Notes: a model not told the origin generated them from the letters alone. Positions 53,776 to 62,988 are shown, numbered from the stretch's first letter. The stretch is DNA of 64,000 nucleotides from Dyella humicola (GCF_026283945.1 NZ_JAPDPC010000001.1:1612001-1676000), one strand, 5' to 3'. A program made the numbers and translations.

Positions 53776-54483
53776 TCAGTGCAGCTGCACGTCCACCACC
53801 ATCTGCTCGGGCTGGTACAGGGCGGGGAGCAGCTGCTTGAGGTGCGTCACCTTCGGCGCATCGTTGAAAACGATATATGGATCATTCGGGTGCCGCTGCG
53901 CGTACTCCTGGTGATAGGACTCGGCCACGTAGAACGCCTGCAATGGCACCACTTGCGTGACGATCGGGCCGGGGAACGACCTGGCCGCCGCCAGCTGCGC
54001 GATATAGGCCGTGGCGACGCGCTTCTGCTCGTCGTTGCCGTAGAAGATCACCGAGCGGTACTGGGTGCCCACGTCCGGCCCCTGGCGGTTGAGTTGCGTG
54101 GGATCGGTGGCCACGGAGAAGTACACCTTGAGCAACTGGCCGTAGCTCACCTTGGCCGGGTCGTAGAGAATCTTCACGGATTCGGCATGACCGGTGTCGC
54201 CATCGCTGACGCGCTCGTATTCGGCGGTGTTGGCGGCACCACCCGAATACCCGGCCCAGACTTTCTTGACGCCTTTCACATGCTCGAATACCGACTGCAG
54301 GCCCCAGAAGCAACCGCCCGCCAATACGGCGACCTGGTTGCCTTGGCCCGGACTGGCATCGACGGTGGGGTCCGGGAGGCTGACGGCATCGCTGCCCGCA
54401 GCGGGCAGGCTGCAGGCAGCCAGGCCGGCCATGAGGAACAGACTGGTGAGGCTAGGCAGCAGCTTGAATCGGCGGATACTCAT
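53776..54483 (-). CDS. msrA: Peptide-methionine (S)-S-oxide reductase, lipoprotein form
   Basis: 235 residues from the ATG at 54483. A signal with the lipobox LAAC (near residue 24) precedes the enzyme, so it acts on the outer side of the inner membrane or in the outer membrane. The catalytic GGCFWG is present at about residues 57-62. GYSGG, GHAESV and YHQEY fit the family. It reduces methionine-S-sulfoxide in envelope proteins. No MsrB is adjacent. It is divergent from nat. Confidence 0.94.
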   Translation of the reverse strand: MSIRRFKLLPSLTSLFLMAGLAACSLPAAGSDAVSLPDPTVDASPGQGNQVAVLAGGCFWGLQSVFEHVKGVKKVWAGYSGGAANTAEYERVSDGDTGHAESVKILYDPAKVSYGQLLKVYFSVATDPTQLNRQGPDVGTQYRSVIFYGNDEQKRVATAYIAQLAAARSFPGPIVTQVVPLQAFYVAESYHQEYAQRHPNDPYIVFNDAPKVTHLKQLLPALYQPEQMVVDVQLH

Positions 54484-54700
54484 AACGGAACGCTCCATCG
54501 ACAGATGAGACGGTATGCGCCGGCCCACGCGTGGGTCGCCGGCACGGTGGCCCGTTGCCTACAGGGTGGGCCGTCAAACCTGTATTCGCCGCAAAGCCGC
54601 GCCCGGTTACCTTGATCCTCGCACTCCGCGCCGGCTCGCGTGCAAAGCGGTCGACAACGCGATGTTATGTTGCGCGTCCAGCTTCCTTACAGGCTTGTCC

Positions 54701-55522
54701 ATGTCCCATGCGATCGACCTGAATGCCTATCTGCGCCGGATCGGCTATAGCGGCCCGGTGCAGGCCGATATCGCCACGCTGCGCGGCCTCGCCACCGCGC
54801 ATGTCGCCGCCATTCCCTTCGAGAACCTGGGCCCGTTGCTGCGCGTGCCGGTGTCGCTGGAGCCGGATGCGGTCGAGCGGAAACTCGTGCATGAAGGGCG
54901 AGGCGGCTACTGCTTCGAACAGAACCGGTTGTTCCTCGACGTGCTCAAGGCCATCGGGTTCGAGGTTTCGGGTCTGATCGCGCGCGTGTTGTGGATGCTG
55001 CCGGAAGACGCGGAAACAGCCCAGACGCACATGTTGTTGCGTATTGAGCTGGATGGCGTGAGCTGGCTGGCGGACGTGGGCTTCGGCAGCATGGCGCTCA
55101 GCGGCGCCTTGCGGTTGCAGGCAGAGATACCGCAGGTCACGGGAAACGAGCCATTTCGCCTGCTCAATCACGCGGGCGATTGGCGCATGCAGGCGCTGGT
55201 TCGCGGCGAGTGGAAAACGCTATACCGATTCGATCTGCAGCCACGCCGGGATATCGACTACGTGGTGGCCAATCACTACACGTCGACCTATCCGGGCTCG
55301 CACTTCCTGCACGGGCTGATCGCCGCGCGCACGCTCGCGGACCGGCGCATCGGTCTGCGCAATCGCGAGTTTGCCGTGCATCCCACGGGCGGCGAGTCAG
55401 TGCGACGCACGCTGCTCGGCGTCGCGGAGATCAAGCAGGTATTGCAGGAGCAGTTCGCGATTCGACTTCCCGCTCACGCGGATCTGGATCGCCGGCTGGA
55501 AGCGCTGCCGACACCCGCATAA
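54701..55522 (+). CDS. nat: Arylamine N-acetyltransferase
   Basis: 273 residues from the ATG at 54701, where homology starts. NAT transfers acetyl from acetyl-CoA to arylamines or hydrazines by a Cys-His-Asp triad: Cys in RGGYCFEQN (about 67), His in AQTHMLL and Asp in LADVGFG. The usual three-domain length is met. The natural substrate is unknown. It runs towards the minus-strand S4 gene. Confidence 0.93.
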   Translation: MSHAIDLNAYLRRIGYSGPVQADIATLRGLATAHVAAIPFENLGPLLRVPVSLEPDAVERKLVHEGRGGYCFEQNRLFLDVLKAIGFEVSGLIARVLWMLPEDAETAQTHMLLRIELDGVSWLADVGFGSMALSGALRLQAEIPQVTGNEPFRLLNHAGDWRMQALVRGEWKTLYRFDLQPRRDIDYVVANHYTSTYPGSHFLHGLIAARTLADRRIGLRNREFAVHPTGGESVRRTLLGVAEIKQVLQEQFAIRLPAHADLDRRLEALPTPA

Positions 55523-55555
55523 GCCACGCCTGCCGGTAGGGCGTGGCGGCCTTGC

Positions 55556-55777
55556 TCACTCTGCCGCGTGCACGTGGATGACGATGTCTTCAATCTGCAC
55601 CACCTGGCCCGCGTGGATCTTGCAGGTCTTGCGCAGCTCTTGCGCGCCGTCCACCGACACCGCGCCGCTGGCCACGATGGCCTTGCCGGCGCCGCCGCTA
55701 TCGCATAACCCCACCAGCTTCAACAACTGGTTGAGTTCGATGAAGTCGCGGTCCAGTTCAAAATCGAGTTCGTGCAT
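55556..55777 (-). CDS. RNA-binding S4-domain protein (YbcJ-like)
   Basis: 73 residues, mostly one S4-like RNA-binding domain: LDRDFIELNQLLKLVGLCDSGGAGKAIVASGAVSVDG and RKTCKIHAGQ. It resembles the small YbcJ/YaaA type proteins. It follows the barstar gene by six bases on the same strand, so it is co-transcribed with the RNase/barstar pair. Confidence 0.85.
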   Translation of the reverse strand: MHELDFELDRDFIELNQLLKLVGLCDSGGAGKAIVASGAVSVDGAQELRKTCKIHAGQVVQIEDIVIHVHAAE

Positions 55778-55783
55778 GGTGGC

Positions 55784-56218
55784 TCAGGTGTCGGTTTCGT
55801 CAAAGGCGCTTTCGGGTAGCGCGAAAAAAACAAAGAAGGGAGAACCCGCCTCCTGCCAGAAGTCCACGGCCTCCTCGAGAATATCGAGCAGGGCGTCGAA
55901 ATCTTCCTCGTTCGAATCGCGCATGCTTTCCGCCCGATCGAACAGCAGGATGTAGCCCGGTGCTTTCAGCCAGGAGAGATCACGCAGGCTATCGGCCAGC
56001 GCGTCCCAATTGCGTCCGAAGTCGGCGGGCAAGCGAAGCGTGGCGGTCAGCTGATCGAACAGTGCCTCGCGGTCACGGTACTCGGCCAGGTTGACCCGGC
56101 AAACGCGCAAGCCCTGCATGCCGGCGGCGTCCGCCAACGGCTCGAGGTCTTCCGAAGTGACGAAGAAAATTCCGCCGTGCGAGGCATCGCCAAAGTCGAG
56201 ATCGAATTGCGCATTCAT
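55784..56218 (-). CDS. Barstar-family ribonuclease inhibitor
   Basis: 144 residues. The acidic protein carries the barstar pattern LPADFGRNWDALADSLRDL and a C-terminal strand-helix with many Asp and Glu. Barstar binds and blocks a barnase-type RNase in the cytoplasm before export. The ATG overlaps the RNase stop by four bases (ATGA), so enzyme and antidote are translationally coupled. It has about 40 more N-terminal residues than Bacillus barstar. Confidence 0.88.
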   Translation of the reverse strand: MNAQFDLDFGDASHGGIFFVTSEDLEPLADAAGMQGLRVCRVNLAEYRDREALFDQLTATLRLPADFGRNWDALADSLRDLSWLKAPGYILLFDRAESMRDSNEEDFDALLDILEEAVDFWQEAGSPFFVFFALPESAFDETDT

Positions 56219-56637
56219 CGGGCTACCTCAAAGGGGCGGAAACTGCGGTAGTGATCGTCGGTGTAGTAGTAGACCTGCGGTGGCGTGCCGCCGGTGATGA
56301 TGCGGCGAGCGCCCCGATAGTCGAGGTTCGGCGTTTCCACCGTGTACTCGTGATAATAGCCTTCGGGCATTGGCGGCAGGCGGCCTTCGCGGTTGTTGAA
56401 CACTACGCCGTCCTGGCGGTGGTTGAACGGGCCGCCGCGCGCGATGCGGGCCAGTGTGTCGGCCGCTTCCGGCGGCAGGAAGCTGGGCAGCGTGCCGTGG
56501 TTGCCGGAGGTGGCGACGGCGGGTGATGCCGCCGGCGTGCCGGTTCCCGAGGGGACCGTTTCCGGCGCATGCCGGCCCCACAGCAAGGCTGCGACTGCCA
56601 GCACAACCAGCAAGAGCAAAGGTTTGAGTGTGCGCAT
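56215..56637 (-). CDS. Secreted barnase/RNase Sa-like guanyl-specific ribonuclease
   Basis: 140 residues from the ATG at 56637. An N-terminal hydrophobic segment (about 5-20) is an export signal or anchor, followed by a Pro/Thr linker. The enzyme (about 50-140) matches the RNase Sa/T1 fold: the catalytic Glu97 in HEYTV, Arg112 in GARRIITG and His129 in YTDDHY correspond to Glu54, Arg69 and His85 of RNase Sa. It cleaves RNA after guanosine. The following gene is its likely inhibitor. Role in defence, competition or RNA scavenging is not known. Confidence 0.9.
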   Translation of the reverse strand: MRTLKPLLLLVVLAVAALLWGRHAPETVPSGTGTPAASPAVATSGNHGTLPSFLPPEAADTLARIARGGPFNHRQDGVVFNNREGRLPPMPEGYYHEYTVETPNLDYRGARRIITGGTPPQVYYYTDDHYRSFRPFEVAR

Positions 56638-56704
56638 GGCACGGGCCCGGATGGAGTGGCGCGAGTGTAGAGCTTCCGCCCCGCCGAGGCACGCGTCACG
56701 CGCC

Positions 56705-57562
56705 TCAGGCCTTGCTGTCGACCCGCTGTTGCAAGGCCATCGCGGCAGCCGGGTTGCGCTCCTTCGCGCTGCTGATGAAGTAGATATACACGTCACGCGG
56801 CGCTTGCTTCACAACGGGAACGGTGACGTGGGGCAACTCGGCCGGATCACCACCTTGCGCCCATGCATGGGCACGCACCGTCCAGGCATCGAGATCGCTG
56901 GCGGCATAGCCGCTGTCGATATGCGATTCGCTGCGCATCAGCCGCGCATAAGCGAAATCGCCGGTGAGGTCGCCTAACGAAGGGTATTGCGGCGAATCGG
57001 TGAAAACCGTGGGAATGCAATGTGCGCGAGCCAACGCGACGTAGCGCTCATCCAGAAAGCTTTGGTGGCGCACTTCCAGCACATGCCGCATCGGCCGGCC
57101 GGCAAGCTCACGTGGCAGATGCTCGAGGAAGGCGGCCAGGTCATCCGCATCGAACGCACGCGATGGCGACAACTGCCAAAGCACAGGGCCGAGGCGATCC
57201 CCAAACGCTTCCAGTCCGCCAAAGACAAAGCCTTCGATGCCACGTGCGCTATCGGCCAGTCGCTTGCCCTCGGTGATGTAGCGCGGCGCCTTCAGCGAGA
57301 ACACGAAACCCTCCGGTGTTTCGGCCGCCCATTTCGCATAGGTCGCCGGCTTTTGCGCTCCGTAGTACGTGCCATTGATTTCGATCGCACGCAGCTGACG
57401 ACTCGCAAACTCCAGCTCGCGACGTTGCACCAGGCCTGCGGGATAGAAGTTGTTGCGCCACGGCGCGAAGTTCCAGCCGCCGATGCCGACGCGGATGGGT
57501 GAGGCGGTGCTGGGCTTCGGTGCGTTGGAGAAGAGATCGGCGGTTGGGGAGGATGTGGGCAT
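56705..57562 (-). CDS. DUF72-domain protein
   Basis: 285 residues from the ATG at 57562, with GGGAG as ribosome site. It is a TIM-barrel DUF72 (YecE-like) protein: VGIGGWNFAPWRNNFYP, AIEINGTYYG, FSLKAPRYITEG, the Arg/His motif LEVRHQSF and a final YIYFISSAKERNP. No reaction is established for the family. It precedes the RNase operon by 67 bases on the same strand. Confidence 0.88.
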   Translation of the reverse strand: MPTSSPTADLFSNAPKPSTASPIRVGIGGWNFAPWRNNFYPAGLVQRRELEFASRQLRAIEINGTYYGAQKPATYAKWAAETPEGFVFSLKAPRYITEGKRLADSARGIEGFVFGGLEAFGDRLGPVLWQLSPSRAFDADDLAAFLEHLPRELAGRPMRHVLEVRHQSFLDERYVALARAHCIPTVFTDSPQYPSLGDLTGDFAYARLMRSESHIDSGYAASDLDAWTVRAHAWAQGGDPAELPHVTVPVVKQAPRDVYIYFISSAKERNPAAAMALQQRVDSKA

Positions 57563-57643
57563 GGGGGGCTCCCTTGGGAGGGCGCATGATGCCATGGAGG
57601 GGCGATGGTTTTGATGAGGCAACGTCATGCCGAAGGCCCTTAA

Positions 57644-57695
57644 CTCCCTCTTCCCTCCGGGGAGAGGGTTGGGGTGAGGGGCGGGTGTTCGCGGA
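57644..57695. repeat. Third copy of the dispersed G-rich repeat edge
   Basis: TCCCTCTTCCC...GGGGAGAGGGTTGGGG and GTGAGGGGCGGGTGTTCGCG repeat the outer edge of the inverted element at 1340-2012 (there TTGGGGAGCAGGTTGGGATG with GAGGGGTGGGTGCTCGCG, and its inverted partner near 1965-2012). The CTCTTCCCTCCGGGGAGAG part can form a hairpin. Confidence 0.65.
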
Positions 57696-57793
57696 GGCGT
57701 CGATGGTGTGGTTGTCTTTGCCGCTTTGCAGGCGAGCAAGCGAGCGCCAACATCTCCACAGACCATCGACAACGTTGCCGCACCAGGCAGCAT

Positions 57794-59533
57794 TCACCCA
57801 CCCTGATCCCCCTCCACCACCTGCGGCCACGCTGGTGGCGCCGACGTCTCCAATTTCTCATCCAGGCGCGCCCGATTGCGTCCCGCGAGCTTGGCCCGAT
57901 ACATGGCGTGGTCGGCGCGCTCGACGAGGGACTCCACGGTGTCGTCGGGCACGCGCATGGCGATACCGATGCTCGCGCTGAGCACGAGTCCGTCAGTGGT
58001 CACCGGAATATCCAGACGATGCACGCGGCGACATAGACGGGTGGCCACTTGCATCGCCTGGCCTTGCTCGACGCCGTAGAGCATGGCGACAAACTCCTCG
58101 CCGCCGTAGCGGCCGAGCAGGTCGTGAGGGCGTAGTTCGTGCCGCAATGCATCGGCCACAGCGATCAATGCACGATCACCGGCGGCATGGCCCTGGAGAT
58201 CATTGAGCAGCTTGAAGTGGTCGAGGTCGAGGAATAGCAGTGCCACCGGCTGCTCGGTCCCACTCGCCATGACCTTGCAGACGCCAGCGGTCCAGGCGCG
58301 GCGATTGAGCACATTGGTCAAGGCATCGTTGTCGGCAAGCTCCTGCACCAGCTCATGGTCGTGACGCATGATGAGTGCGCGATCGGCCAGGCCCAGCGAC
58401 AGCACGATGGCCTCGAAGGCACCCGCGGCCAGGGCGGCGTCGCTAAGCCAGATGACGTCCGCCAGCATGCCGTTCACCTGGCTGCTGGACAGTGCGGTGA
58501 GGGCGAGCAAGGGTGTCCAGCCCACCAGGAAGAACCACGCTGGTCGGGCGCCTCGCACGGCGGCGACGATGGCGGCCAGCAGCAGCAAGAGCGTGCCGAT
58601 GATCAGCAGCGGATCGATGAGGACCTGCGCGGTCTGTTGCAGCAGGGGAATCTGGCAACTCCGCAGCAATACGATCAGGGGCATGCCTACCGCCAGCGCC
58701 AGCGTTGGGGTATGCAGCAGCGGTGCGTAGCGCGGCAGTTCGCAAAAGCGCGCCACGAACATTGCGGCAAATGCCAGCGACAATGCCACCGCCGATGAAC
58801 CGAGCAGCGGCGCGTTGCCGGCGAGCCAGGTCAGTCCGAGTGGATGATAAAAGTAGCCGGTCTGAATACCCTGGATGAGTGCGTAGCAGAGGATGTAGCC
58901 GGCATACCAGCCATAGGTGGAGTCGCGCAGCATGATGGCCAGGCACAGCGCCATCAACGCCATGGCCAGCATCACCGCAAAGCATGCACTCGCGAAGACC
59001 AGCCAATGGGCGTCCCGCTCGAGATAGTCGCTCCAGGTCTGTAGCTGGAAGCTCACCGGAATGTCGCGCGCCGACGCGGGTTCGAACTTGAGAAGAATCG
59101 GATCGGACGCAGGCGTGTCTTCGGTGAGGCGGTAGGCCAGGCGCCCGTTGCCGTGCGCGATGGCGGTGAAATCGTCCAGCGACAGGGTGAGCGGCGCCCC
59201 GTGGGCGGTGACCATGGTCACCGGAGTCAGCGGTGGCGGATAGATCGACAGCACGCGCTCCTCGCTGACGAGCGGCGGCTGCGGCTGCAGGATCACCCAC
59301 GTGCCAAGCCCTTGCTGCGGGAAGCGCTGAAGCATAAGGGGGTCGAAACCATTGAGGCCGCCGTGGCGGTAATCCTCGAGGACACTGGCCGGCGTATCGC
59401 CAGCGCGTACCTCTCGCGTTAGGCCGGCTAGCGGGATGCCTGCATGGGCCGCGGCCACAAGCAGACTGGTGGCGACGATGCACAGCATCCGCCAGCGGTG
59501 ACGCCTCGCGTGTGGCACGACCTGACCGCCCAT
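57794..59533 (-). CDS. Second membrane diguanylate cyclase with 7TM-DISM sensor
   Basis: 579 residues from the ATG at 59533, after GGGGAACGG. A signal peptide (to about residue 31), a periplasmic DISM-type domain (about 35-190), then seven membrane helices and a GGDEF domain with RYGGEEFVAM (GGEEF near 477-481). DHFKLLNDLQGHAAGD shows the substrate-metal aspartates. Same plan as the gene at 39676-41385 but with clear divergence, so they are paralogues rather than recent duplicates. Confidence 0.9.
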   Translation of the reverse strand: MGGQVVPHARRHRWRMLCIVATSLLVAAAHAGIPLAGLTREVRAGDTPASVLEDYRHGGLNGFDPLMLQRFPQQGLGTWVILQPQPPLVSEERVLSIYPPPLTPVTMVTAHGAPLTLSLDDFTAIAHGNGRLAYRLTEDTPASDPILLKFEPASARDIPVSFQLQTWSDYLERDAHWLVFASACFAVMLAMALMALCLAIMLRDSTYGWYAGYILCYALIQGIQTGYFYHPLGLTWLAGNAPLLGSSAVALSLAFAAMFVARFCELPRYAPLLHTPTLALAVGMPLIVLLRSCQIPLLQQTAQVLIDPLLIIGTLLLLLAAIVAAVRGARPAWFFLVGWTPLLALTALSSSQVNGMLADVIWLSDAALAAGAFEAIVLSLGLADRALIMRHDHELVQELADNDALTNVLNRRAWTAGVCKVMASGTEQPVALLFLDLDHFKLLNDLQGHAAGDRALIAVADALRHELRPHDLLGRYGGEEFVAMLYGVEQGQAMQVATRLCRRVHRLDIPVTTDGLVLSASIGIAMRVPDDTVESLVERADHAMYRAKLAGRNRARLDEKLETSAPPAWPQVVEGDQGG

Positions 59534-59857
59534 CTGCCGTTCCCCTGTAACCGGCAAACTTGCCCACTCAAGAAAGTGCGTACTGCTCTCGCTCTCCGGT
59601 TGCCCCTGGTCGTATCTCCCCGTGCGCACCGGAAGCGCCCGGGGTGGCCTTGCCCTGGTGAAGCCCGGCGGCGCCAATCGGAGAGGCGGCCGATCCTGGC
59701 TGAGCTATGTCGAAAGGTATGGATGGCTGGGGCAGAGCATGCCACAAGACGCGCGTCACGGCAGGTAGGGGGCGATCACGAGGGGTTAACCGCCTGCGCT
59801 GGCATGCTTGGGGCTCCCGCTTCCCCATGACGTCCCCATCCGAAGGAGTAGAAGGGC
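59534..59857. other. Divergent intergenic region of 324 bases
   Basis: It separates the second diguanylate cyclase from the FMN reductase. No ORF with coding character, tRNA, clear riboswitch or strong terminator was found. It should hold the two divergent promoters; AAGGAGTAGAAGGGC ends it as the ribosome site for the next gene. Confidence 0.5.
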
Positions 59858-60415
59858 ATGAGCAAGATCCGCGTGGCCGTGCTGGTCGGCAGTCTCCGCC
59901 AGGGTTCGTTCAACCGGCATCTGGCCTTGGCCGTGGGGCGGTTGGCGCCGCCCGAATTCACGTTCGAGCACCTCCGTATCGACCACCTGCCGCTATACAA
60001 CCAGGACTTCGACGGGGCCTACCCCGAAGAGTGCAAACGCCTGAAGCAGGAGGTGGAGGCCGCCGATGCCTTGTTGTTTGTGACACCCGAATACAACCGA
60101 TCGATCCCCGGCGTCCTGAAGAACGCTATCGACATCGCCTCGCGGCCGTGGGGTACCAACTCATTCGCCGGCAAGCCCGCGGCGGTCATCGGAATTTCCG
60201 TAGGCGCCACCGGCACGGCGCTCGCGCAGCAGCATTTGCGCGGTGTACTGGCCTATCTGGATGTGCCGACGCTGGGGCAGCCGGAGGTCTTTATCCACAA
60301 CAAGGATGGCTTGATGGATCCCGACGGCAAGATCACCAGCGAGGGTACGCACAAGTTCTTGCAGGGGTTTGTGGATCGCTATGTGGAGTGGGTGAGGTTG
60401 ATCACCAAGAAGTGA
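59858..60415 (+). CDS. NADPH-dependent FMN reductase
   Basis: 185 residues of the flavodoxin-like NADPH-dependent FMN reductase family. The FMN phosphate site is GSLRQGSFNRHLA near the N-terminus, and the second FMN contact is TPEYNRSIPGVLKNAID. Relatives are ChrR-type quinone or chromate reductases and azoreductases that protect against redox stress. AAGGAG precedes the ATG. The gene stands alone. Confidence 0.92.
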   Translation: MSKIRVAVLVGSLRQGSFNRHLALAVGRLAPPEFTFEHLRIDHLPLYNQDFDGAYPEECKRLKQEVEAADALLFVTPEYNRSIPGVLKNAIDIASRPWGTNSFAGKPAAVIGISVGATGTALAQQHLRGVLAYLDVPTLGQPEVFIHNKDGLMDPDGKITSEGTHKFLQGFVDRYVEWVRLITKK

Positions 60416-60490
60416 GCGAGTCCACTTTTTATGCCGGCGGGGGCACCATTCCACGGCGAACCTGCTGAAACTCTCGCTCGGTCCCTCGCG

Positions 60491-60546
60491 CCCGTCATCC
60501 CCGCTTGACCAGCCGTGCGGCTGTTAAGAGCCGCAGGGATGGCGGG
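60491..60546. repeat. REP-like stem-loop near ppk
   Basis: CCCGTCATCCC (60491-60501) and GGGATGGCGGG (60536-60546) pair in 10 of 11 positions, enclosing a second hairpin GCGGCT-GTTAAG-AGCCGC. It lies between the convergent FMN reductase and ppk and may end both transcripts. Confidence 0.6.
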
Positions 60547-60607
60547 CAAGTCCAACAGGCCCAATGGCGGGTGGATCCGATTGCGGCGGAAGCAGACCCA
60601 AACTGGC

Positions 60608-62794
60608 CTATGCGTCGGTCGAAGCCCCCGAGCCACACAACTTCTCCAACAGCTGCACCTGCACATTGCGCTTGACCTGGTTCGAGCCTGGCCGCTCGCG
60701 CATATAGCGCCCGTCCGGCTGCAGCAGCCACGCGCTGGCATTGTCGGCCAGGTACAACTCCAGCTCCTTCTTCAGGCGAGCCTGGAGTTTCTTACCCTCG
60801 ATCGGGAAACCGGTCTCGACGCGGCGGTCGAGGTTGCGCTCCATCAGGTCGGCACTGGCCAGGTAGAACTGATCCTCGCCGTTGTTGGCAAACCAGTACA
60901 CGCGGCTGTGCTCGAGGAAACGGCCGACGATGGAGCGCACGCGAATGTTGTGCGACACGCCAGGCATGCCGGGACGCAGGCAGCACATGCCACGGACGAT
61001 CAGGTCGATCTTTACGCCAGCGATGCTTGCCTTGTATAGCGCACGGATCATCTTGGTGTCGGTGATGGCGTTGATCTTGAAGACGATGCGGGCTTCGCGG
61101 CCGGCGGCGGCGTGTGCCGTTTCGCGGGCGATCAAGTCGAGCAAGGTCTTCTTCAACGTAAACGGTGCATGTAGCAGCTTCTTCATCTGCAGCAGCTTGC
61201 CCATGCCGGTGAGCTGGCTGAACAGCTTGTGCACGTCTTCGCACAGCGCCTGGTCCGAGGTGAGCAGGCTGTAGTCGGTGTACAGACGCGCATTGCCGGT
61301 GTGGTAGTTGCCCGTACCGAGATGCGCATAGCGCACGAGTTCTTCGCCTTCGCGGCGCTGGATGAGCATGAGCTTGGCGTGTGTCTTCACACCGACCACG
61401 CCGTAGATCACCATCGCACCTGCCTGCTGTAGGCGGGAGGCCAGCGTCAGGTTGGATTCTTCATCGAAACGCGCGCGCAGCTCGATCACCACGGTCACTT
61501 CTTTACCGGCACGTGCCGCATCCACCAGCGCGTCGACGATCTCGGAGTTGGCGCCGCTGCGGTACAGCGTCTGCTTGATGGCGAGCACGGCAGGATCTTT
61601 CGCAGCCTGATGCAGCAGATCCACCACGGGTGCGAACGACTCGAACGGATGCAGCAACAACACATCCTGGCGGCCGATGACCTGGAACAAGTCTTCGGCC
61701 TTCTTCAGCGCCTTCGGAATCGAGGGCGTGAATTTCGGATATTCCAGCTCCGGGCGCTGCGTCTTGCTGGCCAGCCCAAACAAGCGTGCCAGGTTGACCG
61801 GACCATTCACTTCGTACATCTCTGCGGCGGCCAGGCCGTACTGGCGCAGCAGGTAGTCGGTCAATTCGGGTGGGCAGTTGTCCGCTACTTCCAGGCGCAC
61901 GGCGTCGCCAAAACGGCGTGAATACAGTTCGCCGCGCAGCGCACGCGCGAGATCCTCAACATCTTCCGGATCGATCGTAAGGTCGGCGTTGCGGGTCAGG
62001 CGGAACTGATAGCAACCATGCACGGACATGCCTGGAAATAATTCTTCAGCATGCGCATGGATGATCGAGGACAGCAGTACGTAGTTCTCGCCGCCTTCGC
62101 TCACGTCCTCAGGCAGGCGAATCAGGCGTGGCAGCACGCGTGGCGCCGGCACGATGGCCAGGCCCGAATCGCGGCCGAATGCATCAGTGCCTTCCAGCTG
62201 CACGATGAAGTTGAGGCTCTTGTTGACCAGCAACGGAAACGGATGCGTGGGATCCAGTCCGATCGGTGTGACCAGCGGTGCCACTTCGTGGCGGAAATAG
62301 CGCCGCACCCACATCTTTTGTTTGTGCGCCCACTCGTTACGCCGGACGATGCGGATACCGTGGCGTGCCAGCTCGGGCAAGATGCGGTCGTTGAGAATCG
62401 CGTACTGCCGCTCGATCTGCTTGTGGGTGATCTCGCTGATCTCGGCCAACGCGCGTCGGGGCGCTATGCCATCGAGGCCGACGATTTCGTGATCGAACGC
62501 AATCTGGCTCTTGAGGCCCGCCACGCGGATCTCGAAGAACTCATCCATGTTGCTGGAGAAGATCAGCAGGAACTTGAGACGTTCCAGTATCGGCTTGCTC
62601 TCGTCCAGCGCCTGCTCCAACACGCGGATGTTGAATTGAAGCTGCGACAATTCGCGGTTGATATAGAGGCTGGCGTCGTTCAGGTCCGGAGCAGTGGCCG
62701 CCGTCGTTGAACCGGCGTCGGCGATGATGACGCGCTCGATCTCAGTAGCTTCGGTTTCGCGGACGGGGTTGGGGCGGACGACATCGGTACTCAT
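60608..62794 (-). CDS. ppk: Polyphosphate kinase 1
   Basis: 728 residues from the ATG at 62794. Ppk1 reversibly moves the gamma-phosphate of ATP onto inorganic polyphosphate. The phospho-histidine is in GVKTHAKLML (near residue 470) with a second histidine in RYAHLGTGNYH. The N-terminal domain has LYINRELSQLQFN and NMDEFFEIRVAG. The C-terminal domains contain RGMCCLRPG and IRVRSIVGRFLEHSRVY. It is alone on its transcript; polyphosphate links to stress survival and motility. Confidence 0.96.
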   Translation of the reverse strand: MSTDVVRPNPVRETEATEIERVIIADAGSTTAATAPDLNDASLYINRELSQLQFNIRVLEQALDESKPILERLKFLLIFSSNMDEFFEIRVAGLKSQIAFDHEIVGLDGIAPRRALAEISEITHKQIERQYAILNDRILPELARHGIRIVRRNEWAHKQKMWVRRYFRHEVAPLVTPIGLDPTHPFPLLVNKSLNFIVQLEGTDAFGRDSGLAIVPAPRVLPRLIRLPEDVSEGGENYVLLSSIIHAHAEELFPGMSVHGCYQFRLTRNADLTIDPEDVEDLARALRGELYSRRFGDAVRLEVADNCPPELTDYLLRQYGLAAAEMYEVNGPVNLARLFGLASKTQRPELEYPKFTPSIPKALKKAEDLFQVIGRQDVLLLHPFESFAPVVDLLHQAAKDPAVLAIKQTLYRSGANSEIVDALVDAARAGKEVTVVIELRARFDEESNLTLASRLQQAGAMVIYGVVGVKTHAKLMLIQRREGEELVRYAHLGTGNYHTGNARLYTDYSLLTSDQALCEDVHKLFSQLTGMGKLLQMKKLLHAPFTLKKTLLDLIARETAHAAAGREARIVFKINAITDTKMIRALYKASIAGVKIDLIVRGMCCLRPGMPGVSHNIRVRSIVGRFLEHSRVYWFANNGEDQFYLASADLMERNLDRRVETGFPIEGKKLQARLKKELELYLADNASAWLLQPDGRYMRERPGSNQVKRNVQVQLLEKLCGSGASTDA

Positions 62795-62988
62795 CGATTC
62801 ACCGTTCAATAGGCGGGCGCACAACTGTCGCGCTATCCGCAAGGGGCCATAGTACGGCGCCGATGACGCCGGGGCCATGGCAGCGCAGGGTGCTTGCGAC
62901 GCTGTCGCGTAGCGTACAGATTGCGCATGGCGTTTGACGTGAACATGACAATGCCGATGACGATGTCATGGCGTCGTGACGCGAATAC

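Noticed and set aside
57563-57793. Coding extension of the DUF72 gene to 57793
   Set aside because: The extra residues come from the G-rich repeat; homology and a good ribosome site support the ATG at 57562.
59534-59857. c-di-GMP riboswitch upstream of the second diguanylate cyclase
   Set aside because: CACCAGGGCAAGG looks a little like the class I core, but the second conserved part (GACGCAAAGCC-like) and the tetraloop were not found.
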